64,000 bases of DNA from Acidobacteriota bacterium (GCA_035529075.1 DATKXK010000006.1:40435-104434); one strand, 5' to 3'. Numbered from the stretch's first letter, positions 42,063 through 50,879 are shown. Numbers and translations: made by a program. Notes: generated by a model from the letters alone, not told the origin.

Positions 42063-43288
42063 TGAACCTTCGTGCGGTTACAGCCATTCTTGCGATATGC
42101 CTGGCCCTGATGACCGGGACGGGAACGGCCCAGGTGGCGGTCGACGAACCGGCCGTCTGCTTTACGTGTCATGCCGAGTATGAAGACCTGGCGGCCGGGC
42201 CACACGTCCACACGGCCTTTGCGGCGGGGAAGTGTTCCGACTGCCATAACCCCCACGCGTCCAGGCATGCCTCGTTGTTGTCCGACGATGCAGGACCTCT
42301 TTGCCTGTCGTGCCACGATGATCTTCGGCAGGAGGTGCAACGGGCAACGGTTCATCGGCCGGCCGCCGATGGTAACTGCCTGAGCTGTCATGACCCGCAC
42401 GCGTCGGATTTCGCCGACCAGTTGAACCTGGAGACGGTGGAGCTGTGTACGCAATGCCATAGTGAGGTCAGTGAATGGCTGCAGCGATCCTACGTACACC
42501 AGCCGGCCGGCGACAGCGAATGCCTGACCTGTCACCGGGCTCACGGGTCCGACAGCCGACGCCTCCTTGCGCAGGCTGTTCCGGCTTTGTGTTTCGACTG
42601 TCACGAACAGGACCAGGCTTTCAGGGGTGCGCACAAAGGATACGAGTTGGGCAGTGCCGACTGCGTCACCTGTCATGATCCGCACGCCAGCCCGCTGGCC
42701 GGGCTGCTCATGCCCAACCAGCACAGCGTTTTCAAGAGCGGCAAGTGTTCGCTGTGCCACTCGTCGGAGACCGGCGCCTCGGCCTTTGCACTGGTTGCCG
42801 ACGTGAAAACTATGTGCCTGAAATGCCACAAGGCGATTGGCGCCGAAGCCGAAAAACCGTACCCCCATAATCTCAACGACGAGCGGTCCTGCCTGAACTG
42901 CCACAACGCCCACGCCTCGTTCGCCGCCAGCCTGCTTTCAGCCGAACAGGCGAGCCTGTGCATGCGCTGCCATTTCCTGGGCGAGGAGTACCAGGAGAAA
43001 GACAGGCAGGCGTATATCACGCATGACGGCATCGATTGTACGAACTGCCACACTCCGCACGGCTCGGACAACGAACGGTACCTCACCGGTCTCGGTGTCG
43101 AGTTGTGCGAGCAGTGCCACGTCGACGCTCACCGCGGCTCGCACCCGCTCGGACCGGACGTTATCAGCGAAACCACCGGTGAGGCCGTCACCTGCCTGAG
43201 CTGCCACACCCTGCACGGCGCCGATTTCGAACCGTACCTTACCCTGGACCCCGAGATGGAACTGTGCATCCAGTGTCACCGGCGATGA
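42062..43288 (+). CDS. 16-haem c-type cytochrome, doubled CXXCH family
   Basis: A 408-residue exported cytochrome with a signal peptide (about 1-23, ending GTAQ) and 16 CXXCH sites. It has the same paired pattern as its upstream neighbour (CHNPHAS, CHDPHAS, CHTPHGS, CHTLHGA). Its start shares one base with the upstream stop (TGATG), so the two are co-translated. Similarity in repeat style suggests a duplication followed by loss or gain of haem pairs. It should act in the same chain, perhaps as the periplasmic or outer-face partner. A clean terminator follows at 43342-43366, marking the end of the locus. Confidence 0.93.
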   Translation: MNLRAVTAILAICLALMTGTGTAQVAVDEPAVCFTCHAEYEDLAAGPHVHTAFAAGKCSDCHNPHASRHASLLSDDAGPLCLSCHDDLRQEVQRATVHRPAADGNCLSCHDPHASDFADQLNLETVELCTQCHSEVSEWLQRSYVHQPAGDSECLTCHRAHGSDSRRLLAQAVPALCFDCHEQDQAFRGAHKGYELGSADCVTCHDPHASPLAGLLMPNQHSVFKSGKCSLCHSSETGASAFALVADVKTMCLKCHKAIGAEAEKPYPHNLNDERSCLNCHNAHASFAASLLSAEQASLCMRCHFLGEEYQEKDRQAYITHDGIDCTNCHTPHGSDNERYLTGLGVELCEQCHVDAHRGSHPLGPDVISETTGEAVTCLSCHTLHGADFEPYLTLDPEMELCIQCHRR

Positions 43289-43341
43289 GTGCCGGAATGA
43301 TTCACCGTTTCCGGGAAATTCAAACGTCTGACTGAGTGAGT

Positions 43342-43366
43342 GCGCGGCCGTCAGCCGCGCTTTCTT
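43342..43366 (+). terminator. Terminator ending the cytochrome locus
   Basis: A seven-base stem GCGCGGC (43342-43348) pairs with 43354-43360 around the loop CGTCA and is followed by TTTCTT. It stands about 55 bases after the 16-haem gene stop and overlaps the last bases of the convergent methyltransferase gene, so it may serve both directions. Confidence 0.78.
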
Positions 43367-44412
43367 GCCGAAACGTAGTCTGAAATCGGCCGGGTCGCGC
43401 ACGAAGAGCAGGCAAGCGCCCTGAGGTAATGCACGAAGTGCTGCTGCTGCAAGTCCGTCAACACGCCGTCGTCATGAAGAACCTTCGCGAACCCCATCGA
43501 ATGCGGCATTTGCCAGAACATGATCTCTTCAAACCCGAGGTCCAGCAACCGCCCGCGAAGTTCGGCGGGTGTTATCCCGTTTACGCAGTCATAATCCACG
43601 GATGCAATTGCTGAAGCCTCCCGCTTGAGAAGTTCCAACAGCTTGTCATTCCCGACGATGGCACTATCCGAAGAACTTTGCGCATCCTGCCGGATCGTCC
43701 GGCCGAGGTCGGATTCGGGGCGAACGAGAATCCAGTACCGGCGTTCGGTCAGCGGTTGGGAGGTCATCACGCGGTAGATCAGGACGGGTTCGGCCCGGTC
43801 GTCCGCCGTCAGGCCCGCCTCTGCATGTTCGTAGTCCTCGATAGGCGCCAGGGCAACAGCCATCGCGCCGCCGGGTTTGAGCACGCGGTTGGCCTCCGCA
43901 AGCGAGCGGTCTATGTCGCCGGTCGATTCCAGTGAATAGCAGAAGAGAACGCCGTCGAAGCTGTTAGCGTCGAAGGGGAGACTGAGCGCGCTCTCCTGGA
44001 CGATGGTTACATTGTCGAGCCGGAGCTTTCGCTTCACCGTTTCGGCGTGCCTGATCCCGTACGTTCCCGGTTCGAGCGCCACCACTTCGGGAATACGCCC
44101 GGCAAGATACAACGACGGCCTGCCTGACCCGGCGCCGATATCGAGCACTCTCCGGCAATCCCTGAGCACGTGCGCAAACCATTCACCCGGGCCGGACGGT
44201 GCCAGCCAGTTGTTCGACCAGGTACTCCATTGCTCCGGTTGGTGAATGTTCACCGGCAGCGGCTCGGTCGGTTCCTCTTCGGCCTGTTGGCGTCGCAGGA
44301 GTGTGGTATAGGCAACCTCGTGCATGGGTTTCTCGCGGGGCGAATGTTTGCTGAAGAGGTATTGTTCAGTCGGGGTCGGTTTGGGGACGGGGAATTGGTC
44401 GGTGGTTTTCAT
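43351..44412 (-). CDS. Class I SAM-dependent methyltransferase, large form
   Basis: A 353-residue protein whose middle (about 80-210) is a SAM-binding fold. Motif I is VLDIGAGSGRPSLYLAG, followed by VVALEPGTYG with the acidic ribose-binding residue, then DGVLFCYSLE and RVLKPGGAMAVAL. The N-terminal 75 residues are charged and probably flexible. The C-terminal 130 residues are a helical extension of unknown role. The acceptor is unknown. ATG 44412 was chosen over an earlier GTG in frame at 44451. It is convergent with the cytochrome operon and precedes the accessory region. Confidence 0.83.
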   Translation of the reverse strand: MKTTDQFPVPKPTPTEQYLFSKHSPREKPMHEVAYTTLLRRQQAEEEPTEPLPVNIHQPEQWSTWSNNWLAPSGPGEWFAHVLRDCRRVLDIGAGSGRPSLYLAGRIPEVVALEPGTYGIRHAETVKRKLRLDNVTIVQESALSLPFDANSFDGVLFCYSLESTGDIDRSLAEANRVLKPGGAMAVALAPIEDYEHAEAGLTADDRAEPVLIYRVMTSQPLTERRYWILVRPESDLGRTIRQDAQSSSDSAIVGNDKLLELLKREASAIASVDYDCVNGITPAELRGRLLDLGFEEIMFWQMPHSMGFAKVLHDDGVLTDLQQQHFVHYLRALACSSCATRPISDYVSARKRG

Positions 44413-44519
44413 TGTCTGTCCGTTGTGTTGCTGTCTTGAAAGCGTTACCAATCGAGTTGCACTGGCTATGGATGGGTTATGTGGCGGTATATGTCAAGAG
44501 TAATTCCAGTGGAAGGGTG

Positions 44520-44570
44520 CGCCATGGGATGGGTTGTGTTCGGACCTAGGTCGCCAGCGCAGGCAGCGGA
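44520..44570. repeat. Degenerate copy of the modular palindromic repeat (half A)
   Basis: This stretch aligns with the copy at 45699-45770: GGATGGGTTGTGTTCGG followed by an AGCGCAGGCAGCGG segment that decays the second hairpin. It is the leftmost and most decayed copy of the family, and lies in a noncoding gap beside the DUF2726 gene. Confidence 0.6.
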
Positions 44571-44669
44571 TCGATTGGCCCCGTCACCGTCAGCGGACGC
44601 GGTTTCAGTCCGCCTTCTCGGCTTTGGGCGTGTCCCGAGTAGTGGGTCAAGAAGCAGGGCAACGCAATG

Positions 44670-45626
44670 CTAAGAACCTAGGGGAACCGTGCAGGCGCCA
44701 GTGCAAGAGCCTGCCATGAAATGGTGCGCTCTAAACAGGCCGATGTCTGTGAGTATCTTGTGCACGGGTTGCCGCGTCCCTCTTCCGCTAAGCGCCAGGA
44801 CGAGGGCGTCGTACAGATCAAACACGACCAGATGACTTAGTAAATCTACGGGGTCAATTGCCGGGAAGTTCTGCCGTTTCATGCCGGTCCGAACAACGAC
44901 ACCGGCGTTGGGGGTTATGAATATCCAACCGAGGCATCTGAGATCTCGTCGTTGGTCCCCGCCGATTAGGAAATTCGGAATAGGTTGTATTACTCTTCCA
45001 CGTTTGTGTAGCTTCCTTATGGACGTTTTTAGGTCATATGATAGGTGCCAGGGCAGTCGGCTTTCTGTAATTAATGGCTGTAGCGAGGAAGCGTCGAACG
45101 GCTCGTCTTGGGGGACTTGGCCGCGCGCCTGAGCTGCATTGAAGGATTCCCACAGAAACCAGACATCAACAAGATATGATAAGAGATCATAACCTCTGTA
45201 CAGCTGCTGTAGATAATTCGAGTTAATGCGAAGAAGTGGGTGATTTATGCGACGTAGGATTGCGTCCTTTCTTCGGTCTCGCCGTTGCTGAGTCAGTGCT
45301 CGGTGGCTGGGCCCATCGTATTCCACCGAGAACAGAGGCATCCCACTATCCGAGACTACTACAAAGTCAAGGTGTGCTTGTAGTGAAAACGATAGATCAC
45401 TGCCCTTTGGAGGAGCGGGATAGCACCGAAGAAGATCGACTAGTCGAACCTTTGCAAAGACACGAGCGCCATAAGGGTCGCACACAGACCGGAGTGTCTG
45501 ATAGGTGATTTCCTCGCTGTCGGTCAAGAACTTGCGTATAGCCCTGGGTTTCTCGTGTCGGGGAATGACGGTATGCTGTATGACCCTAGAGTCGCCATGG
45601 TGCCATTTAGGTGTCTCGCGGATCAT
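44670..45626 (-). CDS. DUF2726 nuclease-like protein
   Basis: A 318-residue protein with the DUF2726 core at about 33-135. It has LTDSEEITYQTLR, the KVRLVDLL strand, HLDFVVV with Asp87, and FSVEYDGPSHR with Glu102 and His108. QQRRDRRKDAILRR follows, then PLLRI. This is a restriction-endonuclease-like arrangement (D...ExD...K). DUF2726 proteins are predicted nucleases, sometimes found near DNA-repair or defence genes. The 185 C-terminal residues are unassigned. Base composition is more AT-rich than in the flanking core genes. ATG 45626 is the natural start. The gene is framed by copies of a palindromic repeat on both sides, which suggests a mobile or cassette-like past. Confidence 0.8.
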   Translation of the reverse strand: MIRETPKWHHGDSRVIQHTVIPRHEKPRAIRKFLTDSEEITYQTLRSVCDPYGARVFAKVRLVDLLRCYPAPPKGSDLSFSLQAHLDFVVVSDSGMPLFSVEYDGPSHRALTQQRRDRRKDAILRRINHPLLRINSNYLQQLYRGYDLLSYLVDVWFLWESFNAAQARGQVPQDEPFDASSLQPLITESRLPWHLSYDLKTSIRKLHKRGRVIQPIPNFLIGGDQRRDLRCLGWIFITPNAGVVVRTGMKRQNFPAIDPVDLLSHLVVFDLYDALVLALSGRGTRQPVHKILTDIGLFRAHHFMAGSCTGACTVPLGS

Positions 45627-45698
45627 ACGATCTTTAAACCTCCTGTCCCAACAAAGCCCGGGTCACTGCAAAAGTCAATATCAATTACTGGCACCAAG

Positions 45699-45770
45699 CC
45701 GCCCCACCCCGTGGGGTGGGTTTTGTTCGGAGCATAGCTATCCAGCGCAAGCGGTGGGCCACCCGACCGT
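45699..45770. repeat. Modular palindromic repeat, half A copy
   Basis: CCCACCCC-GT-GGGGTGGG at 45703-45720 is a perfect 8-base stem with a two-base loop. It is followed by TTTTGTTCGGAG and a second arm, GCGCAAGCGGTGGGCCACCCG. This is one of the clearest half-A copies, standing between the DUF2726 and Abi_C genes. Confidence 0.8.
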
Positions 45771-45789
45771 GACCTAAACGGTAGGCAGG

Positions 45790-46551
45790 TCATATCTTTG
45801 ATGCGTTGTACGTTTCAATAAGAAAAAGCGACATTGCACCAGCGAGATTAACCGCAAGTTCTGCGTGTCGCGGTGCGGGCCTTACAGTCCTTTTGCCTTT
45901 GCCATGTGCGTCACCGAGTTTGTTTCTAAGTTGTCCTAAGCCACCTACGACACCAGAACACCCGCCCAGTATCTGCCTCAAAACGGTCTCAGTGTGTTGC
46001 GAAGGAGACAAGTGCATGGCTTTAGCGGTCATCTTATAGAGATCCGATAGATCGATTCTGTTCTCGTCGTACTTGATGCCTTGCTCATCTAGAATGTGTT
46101 TACATACGCTTTCGAGGATCGTTCTCGATAGGGTTATTGCACCTTCCGGGTCAGATGATTTTCTCTCCAGAGCCTTTTGCCAGGCTGTATTGATACCTGC
46201 CTCATCGAACCTCCGTACAACCTCGCTAATTGACTCTTGCGCAGGAAACGGCTGGCACGATTCGCAGTAACTAAGTAGGCGGCTCATTTCATCCCAAATG
46301 AAACGGCGTCTCTCTGCGTAAGTGTGAAATTTGTGTTTGATGAAGTTCCAGAACTGAGCCACATCACGGTTGACACGGAGCCAGCTTGGTACCAGCGGCT
46401 TAGTGCTGGGGTTGTCAAGGAAGTACCTCCGTAAGCGAGAATAATCGTCTGCTGTGCCACCGCACTGATCCTGCGTACAAAAGCCTATCAATGTGTTCTG
46501 CAGGTAGACGGCTACCTCGTAGTCGTTTTCCAAATGTTCCAATCCCTTCAT
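45790..46551 (-). CDS. Abortive-infection-like protein with Abi_C domain
   Basis: A 253-residue protein whose C-terminal 110 residues match the Abi_C (PF14355-type) domain: TILESVCKHILDEQG, then RNKLGDAHGKGK with Arg209 and His216, then PRHAELAVNLAGAMSLFLIE. The RN-plus-histidine pattern is the RNase-type HEPN motif, so it may cut RNA in a toxin-like or abortive response. The N-terminal half is helical and unassigned. It is AT-richer than core genes, on the same strand as a second HEPN-like gene 135 bases upstream, and bounded by repeats. No antitoxin is evident. Confidence 0.8.
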   Translation of the reverse strand: MKGLEHLENDYEVAVYLQNTLIGFCTQDQCGGTADDYSRLRRYFLDNPSTKPLVPSWLRVNRDVAQFWNFIKHKFHTYAERRRFIWDEMSRLLSYCESCQPFPAQESISEVVRRFDEAGINTAWQKALERKSSDPEGAITLSRTILESVCKHILDEQGIKYDENRIDLSDLYKMTAKAMHLSPSQHTETVLRQILGGCSGVVGGLGQLRNKLGDAHGKGKRTVRPAPRHAELAVNLAGAMSLFLIETYNASKI

Positions 46552-46686
46552 ATGACAACCTGCTCTGAGCCTAAGATGTCGTTGCCAATTTCCAACATTA
46601 GACCAATCCTAGTCTTAAGCCGCATTCTGTTAAGAGTTTGAATCGAACTACAAGCAGTTAGCCGCCCGCGAGAGAGTTCAATTGAC

Positions 46687-47277
46687 CTACCCAGCAAGAA
46701 GTTGACTCTTATCTACGCCGAAAACCTTCAGTAACCTATCAGTGAATGAACGTACTTGAATGACACAATCTTCAAACAGTGTCTTATCGCCTCTCATCTC
46801 TTCCAACAACTTCCGGCAACCCTCATCGTTACATAGTTCGGTTTCGTGTTGGAAGAAGAATTCATGAAAAAGGTAGTTCCTTCGTTCAAGCGCCTGGAAC
46901 CACTCTTGAAACGGTATTTCGTCCAGTATTTGCACGAGTGTCTTGAGAATCTCCTTGGGTATAACCGTAGATTCTCTTTCAATCAGGTGTTGCAGATCCT
47001 TTCTTACATCCTCGGCTAACTCTTTCAAGAGGCCACCAAGAGTCTTCCGGCTTAGCTCATGTTCAGTTTCTTTCGAAAGTTCTAGCCAAGAATGTGCGCA
47101 CAATTTCGGCGTTAGCCAACTCGCTGGGTCTTCACTTACTGAAGCGTCAATCTTCCCTAGCCGTTCTAGTAAAATGAGCATAGTCAAGAGATCTGCCTCG
47201 AAGATCTGTGTACAGTATGCCACGACGCCAAATGCGCAAAAGACCTCGCGAGTGTGATCTGCAAAAGGAGAATTCAT
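46687..47277 (-). CDS. HEPN-like hypothetical protein
   Basis: A 196-residue, all-helical protein of low GC. I do not recognise the family, but ERRNYLFHEFF at about 131-141 contains the RxxxxH spacing (Arg133 to His138) of RNase-type HEPN domains, with aromatic residues around it. The protein is acidic. It lies just upstream of the Abi_C gene on the same strand, so the two may act together, for example as sensor and effector. The alternative is a helical protein with a chance match to the HEPN spacing. Confidence 0.6.
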   Translation of the reverse strand: MNSPFADHTREVFCAFGVVAYCTQIFEADLLTMLILLERLGKIDASVSEDPASWLTPKLCAHSWLELSKETEHELSRKTLGGLLKELAEDVRKDLQHLIERESTVIPKEILKTLVQILDEIPFQEWFQALERRNYLFHEFFFQHETELCNDEGCRKLLEEMRGDKTLFEDCVIQVRSFTDRLLKVFGVDKSQLLAG

Positions 47278-47300
47278 TAAGTACTCGTATCTCTTAACAC

Positions 47301-47555
47301 CAGCCGCCCCATCCCCTGGGGTGAGTACTGTTCTGATTATGGCTTCCTCCGCAGGCAGTATACCACACAGCCTGTTGTTACTCTACTGGTGTCGGATTCG
47401 GAAGCAGACCCCGCTTACTTATTTAAGATTACACCCGAAAGCCGGCCTTGTCAATCGCGCAAAACTCAAGTGAACCCACCATGAATGGTGGACCACCCGG
47501 GGGGGGTTCTGTTCGGATTGTGGTTCCCGCCGCAAACTGTGAGCCACACGGCCTT
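47301..47555. repeat. Modular palindromic repeat, A + B + A arrangement
   Basis: A degenerate half A (CCCATCCCCTGGGGTGAG at 47310-47327) is followed by a half B starting CTGGTGTCGGATTCGGAAG and reaching GCCGGCCTTGTCAATCGCGC. Then comes the hairpin CCCACCA-TGAA-TGGTGG at 47475-47491 and CCACCCGG. Another decayed half A (GTTCTGTTCGGATTGTGG) ends the unit. Half B of about 120 bases recurs at 49.64 and 55.97 kb with few changes. This fills the gap between the HEPN-like and ankyrin genes. Confidence 0.8.
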
Positions 47556-47573
47556 CGGGTTGAGCCTCCAGCC

Positions 47574-49481
47574 TCACTCGCCGGCGGTATGCTCAGATCT
47601 CATCCGCTCGATGAAGCTCGTCGAAACCCAGTAGATTCCCCACGGCCTGCCCCGACCGGCACTGACAAAGAACAGATACTTGCCATCGGGGCTGACGCGC
47701 GCAGAGCCGTTAACATGTGACGCGTTGATGGTATCGCCCAGGTTTATCCTGTCCGTCCACGTTCCGTTCGCTTTCAGGAAACTGATACTCAGGCTGTCGT
47801 TCGCAGAAAACAACAGGTAGTCACCCTCCGGCGAGATAAACGGACTGCGCCCGACCAGGGTTTCATTGCCGAACAGCTCGGTCAGCAGGACGGGGTCCTG
47901 ATATACTCCGTCCACGAACCGGGAGCAGTACATCTTCTCAGAGAACTCGGAGAAGTACAGGTTGCCCCGCTTGTCCACCGAGCACGGCCAGTGGACGCCG
48001 ATCACGTTAATGTTGTCGCCTGCCGATACCGGTTCCGACCAGCCCGATTCGGTCCGTTCCATATACCAGTATTCTTCTTTGACGTCCGGGTCGCCTCCCG
48101 GTTCCTCTCCCGGTTTGAACGGTCGGGTGTTGATGAAATAGAGCCGGTTGCCGTCCGGTGAAAACGACGGGTCCCGTTCGATCGCCGCCGTTTCGGGGTA
48201 TGACCACCGGTTGCCCTCGCGGCGCGACACTTTCACTGCCCCTTCCCCGGGTGACATCTCGGTCCAGTAGGCCTCGGCGGTGTCGGGCGAAAAGGCAATT
48301 GACGAATGAGCTCGGAAGTGACCGGAGACGATTCCGGGCGCAAACATCATCGGCATATCACCCGGTGGCTCCTGCCCCATATAAGGACCCTCGAGAATGG
48401 GGAACTGCGGCTCGGACGTATCGGCACCGCTGGACCCGAGGTACTCAGCGGCTTCACGATAGCCTTTCCGAGAGGCCAGGTTGAACGCCGATTCTCCTTT
48501 CTTGTTGCGTACATCTGTGCTTAAACCCTGTCCGACCAGGTACTTCAGCACATCCACCCGTCCCTCCGACACCGCGTAGTGCAACGGGGTCCAGCCGTCG
48601 CCGTCGGTCTGGTCAAGCTTGAAGCCATTCTCGGCGAGCGAGCTGACGATTTCGGCCGAGCCGCCGGCCGAGGCCGGAAGTATCAGCCCGGGATCCCGCG
48701 CGGCCACCTGGGCAACGTCTATTTTATCGAATTCCAGAACGTACTGATACAGACTATTCAGGCCCTTAACCACGCTCATCTGAAATGCCAGCTCAAGCAT
48801 GTCATCTTCGATAGCGGCTTTCCGATCGACCAGGTACGTCACCATCTCTTCGAAACCATTCCGTGCCGCCCACAGCAAGGCGGTGTAGCGACGCATCGCC
48901 TGGGCATTGATGTCGGCGCCCCGTTCCGCGAGGACCTCTACTACCGGCATGTGCCCGCCCTCGACCGTGAGAATAAGGGGGGTCCGCATGACGCCGTCAC
49001 GAGCCTCGATATCGGCACCCTGATCGAGAAGCAGGTTCACGATCTCCGGATAGCCATGCAAGGCGGCCAGGTGCAGCGGCGTCCATCCGCCGACAAAGCC
49101 GTTGTGTTTGGTGGCCGACGTATCGTTCAGCGTCGTCGTACCCTGCTCGAGCAGGTATGCGACCATTTCCGCGTTGCCGGCGGTAACTGCATCGTGCAGT
49201 GGCGATTCGAGGTCCTGATCGAACACGTCAATGTCAGCCCCGTGATCGATCAGGGAGCGCGCGATGTCATTGAGGTTCAGGCTGACGGCGTGATGTAACG
49301 GTGTCTTTCCTGCCTCATCCGGGGCATTGACCGCGTTTGGCAGACTATCCACAATCGCACGCACGGCAATTAGATCTCCCGCTTTGACGGCATCGTGGAT
49401 ATCGTCACCGGATACCGATGATACCAAAACGACAGCAGACAATAAAACACAGACCACGGCGATCATACTTCTAATGTACAT
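47574..49481 (-). CDS. Exported ankyrin-repeat protein with a PD40-like propeller
   Basis: A 635-residue exported protein. A signal peptide (about 1-25) is followed by about eight ankyrin repeats (about 26-345; examples KTPLHHAVSLNLNDIARSL and WTPLHLAALHGYPEIVNLLL). The second half (about 365-625) is a PD40/WD40-like propeller of TolB type, with SIAFSPDTAEAYWTEMS, DPSFSPDGNRLYFIN, SPFISPEGDYLLFSAND and SARVSPDGKYLFFVS. Both halves are protein-interaction modules. I have not seen this fusion described as a named family. It lies between two copies of the palindromic repeat. Confidence 0.85.
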   Translation of the reverse strand: MYIRSMIAVVCVLLSAVVLVSSVSGDDIHDAVKAGDLIAVRAIVDSLPNAVNAPDEAGKTPLHHAVSLNLNDIARSLIDHGADIDVFDQDLESPLHDAVTAGNAEMVAYLLEQGTTTLNDTSATKHNGFVGGWTPLHLAALHGYPEIVNLLLDQGADIEARDGVMRTPLILTVEGGHMPVVEVLAERGADINAQAMRRYTALLWAARNGFEEMVTYLVDRKAAIEDDMLELAFQMSVVKGLNSLYQYVLEFDKIDVAQVAARDPGLILPASAGGSAEIVSSLAENGFKLDQTDGDGWTPLHYAVSEGRVDVLKYLVGQGLSTDVRNKKGESAFNLASRKGYREAAEYLGSSGADTSEPQFPILEGPYMGQEPPGDMPMMFAPGIVSGHFRAHSSIAFSPDTAEAYWTEMSPGEGAVKVSRREGNRWSYPETAAIERDPSFSPDGNRLYFINTRPFKPGEEPGGDPDVKEEYWYMERTESGWSEPVSAGDNINVIGVHWPCSVDKRGNLYFSEFSEKMYCSRFVDGVYQDPVLLTELFGNETLVGRSPFISPEGDYLLFSANDSLSISFLKANGTWTDRINLGDTINASHVNGSARVSPDGKYLFFVSAGRGRPWGIYWVSTSFIERMRSEHTAGE

Positions 49482-49640
49482 TGCACTATCCTTCTTCCTG
49501 AGCGGATGTTTTCAGACAATTGAGCTTGGACTTGTTTAAGCTAACGTACTACACCCTTTAATCAAGCATATTTTAGGAGCGTATGCCGAGGATTGAATAC
49601 GTACGATACGTTGGCGAAATGAAGCGACATGTCGACACGG

Positions 49641-49808
49641 CCCGCTCTTACTGTGCTGGTGTCGGATTAGGAAGTAAACCCCACTTAGTGCCGAACAATT
49701 CACGCCGGAAAGCCGGCCTTGTCAACCCGGTAAAGCCCAGTGCCCCCACCCCCCGGGGTGGGTTCTGCTGGGAGTATGGATCCCACCGCAAGCGGTGGGG
49801 CACCCGGC
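49641..49808. repeat. Modular palindromic repeat, complete B + A copy
   Basis: Half B (GCTGGTGTCGGATTAGGAAG to GGCCTTGTCAACCCGG) runs into half A. Half A has two perfect 8-base hairpins: CCCACCCC-CC-GGGGTGGG at 49745-49762 and CCCACCGC-AA-GCGGTGGG near 49781-49799, ending GGCACCCGGCC. This is the best-preserved unit and a good query for finding other copies. It ends a few bases before the next coding gene. Confidence 0.85.
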
Positions 49809-49814
49809 CAACGT

Positions 49815-50414
49815 CTACTTTTTCCGGGCAATGTAATCAATATATGCCTGTATATATTTATTTTCATTTTCGATTTTCTCTATCAGTCTTTTTTCCTTAC
49901 GGATGATTTCACATGATCCAAAATAGATGTCGGCTTCGTTATCTTCATACTTTGCAAACCGCTCGCTTTTTAACAGTCGATAAGCAAATGAATTTTGATT
50001 AAATGGATGGTCATCGGGATCATCTACCGAGTCAAAATTCACATAGCATAAGCCACCAGGTCTCAATACCCTCTTTATCTCACCCATGGAACGTAGTATA
50101 TCAGGCTTAGTCATGAAGGTAATTGCGTTATAGGAGTATACAAAACTGAATGATTCATCTGCGAAAGGAATATCTCTCATGTCAGCGTGTATAAAATGCA
50201 ATGTATAGTCGTGTTCTGTACAAAATGCAACTGCCTCATCTAAGGCTTCCTTACTAATCTCAAGGCCGAATGCTTCATATCCGTACTGATAGAATAGAGA
50301 CAGTTTGGTATTAGCCCATCCTGCCCCGCAGTCCAATATTATCTTTGGAAGCGGATTAAGGTTGCATAGTCTTAGATATTCATAAAGCGGTGTTGCTGTG
50401 GATATCTCTATCAT
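49815..50414 (-). CDS. Class I SAM-dependent methyltransferase, AT-rich
   Basis: A 199-residue methyltransferase with motif I IILDCGAGWANTKLSLF, then FGLEISKEALDEAV, HADMRDIPFADESFSFVYSY and RVLRPGGLCYV. Composition is strikingly AT-rich compared with every other gene here (many Lys, Ile and Asn codons), which points to recent transfer. The start is ATG 50414; a TTG at 50426 precedes it. Its acceptor is unknown. It directly abuts a palindromic repeat copy at its 3' end. Confidence 0.85.
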   Translation of the reverse strand: MIEISTATPLYEYLRLCNLNPLPKIILDCGAGWANTKLSLFYQYGYEAFGLEISKEALDEAVAFCTEHDYTLHFIHADMRDIPFADESFSFVYSYNAITFMTKPDILRSMGEIKRVLRPGGLCYVNFDSVDDPDDHPFNQNSFAYRLLKSERFAKYEDNEADIYFGSCEIIRKEKRLIEKIENENKYIQAYIDYIARKK

Positions 50415-50879
50415 TGTACTTATCAAGACTACGATATCTTTTCTTGATGTTTACAAGATATCAATATCACACTTGAGACGCAAATTCGATTTACGGGACT
50501 GCTCAAGGCGTTGGAAGGGAAAGGATGTCAACTTCCTGGCAAGGTGATCCATGGTGCAACTATTCATGAAAAGCTCCCCCAATTGGACGAAATCTGCAAC
50601 TCGCTGTGTGATCCTCTGACTCATAGCCTTGCTGAACACCTGGCACAATTGGTTGCTGCTTAATGGGATGGTCAGAATCCGGATTTCTATTCGTCTGTAG
50701 TTAAGCGTACGGTCTGTTTGGAGTTAAGCCCGATCTCCGGTGCTCGGGCAAACACCAACCTTGTCAACCTGGTAAAGCGCCATTATACAGCCATACTCAG
50801 TATCCTCTACCGTGTGGTGCGGTCGCCGGAGCGGTCATCGTAGCCCGGGAAAACGGTCGGCGGAGGACTGTGAGAAGCC
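50415..50879. other. Noncoding stretch with repeat fragments
   Basis: No gene is supported in these 465 bases. Bases 50570-50602 closely match 54943-54975 (AAGCTCCCCCAA core), a short duplicated segment on the same strand. Around 50740-50785 there is a decayed piece of repeat half B (CCAACCTTGTCAACCTGG and GGTAAAGCGCC). The rest shows no recognisable element. Confidence 0.5.
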
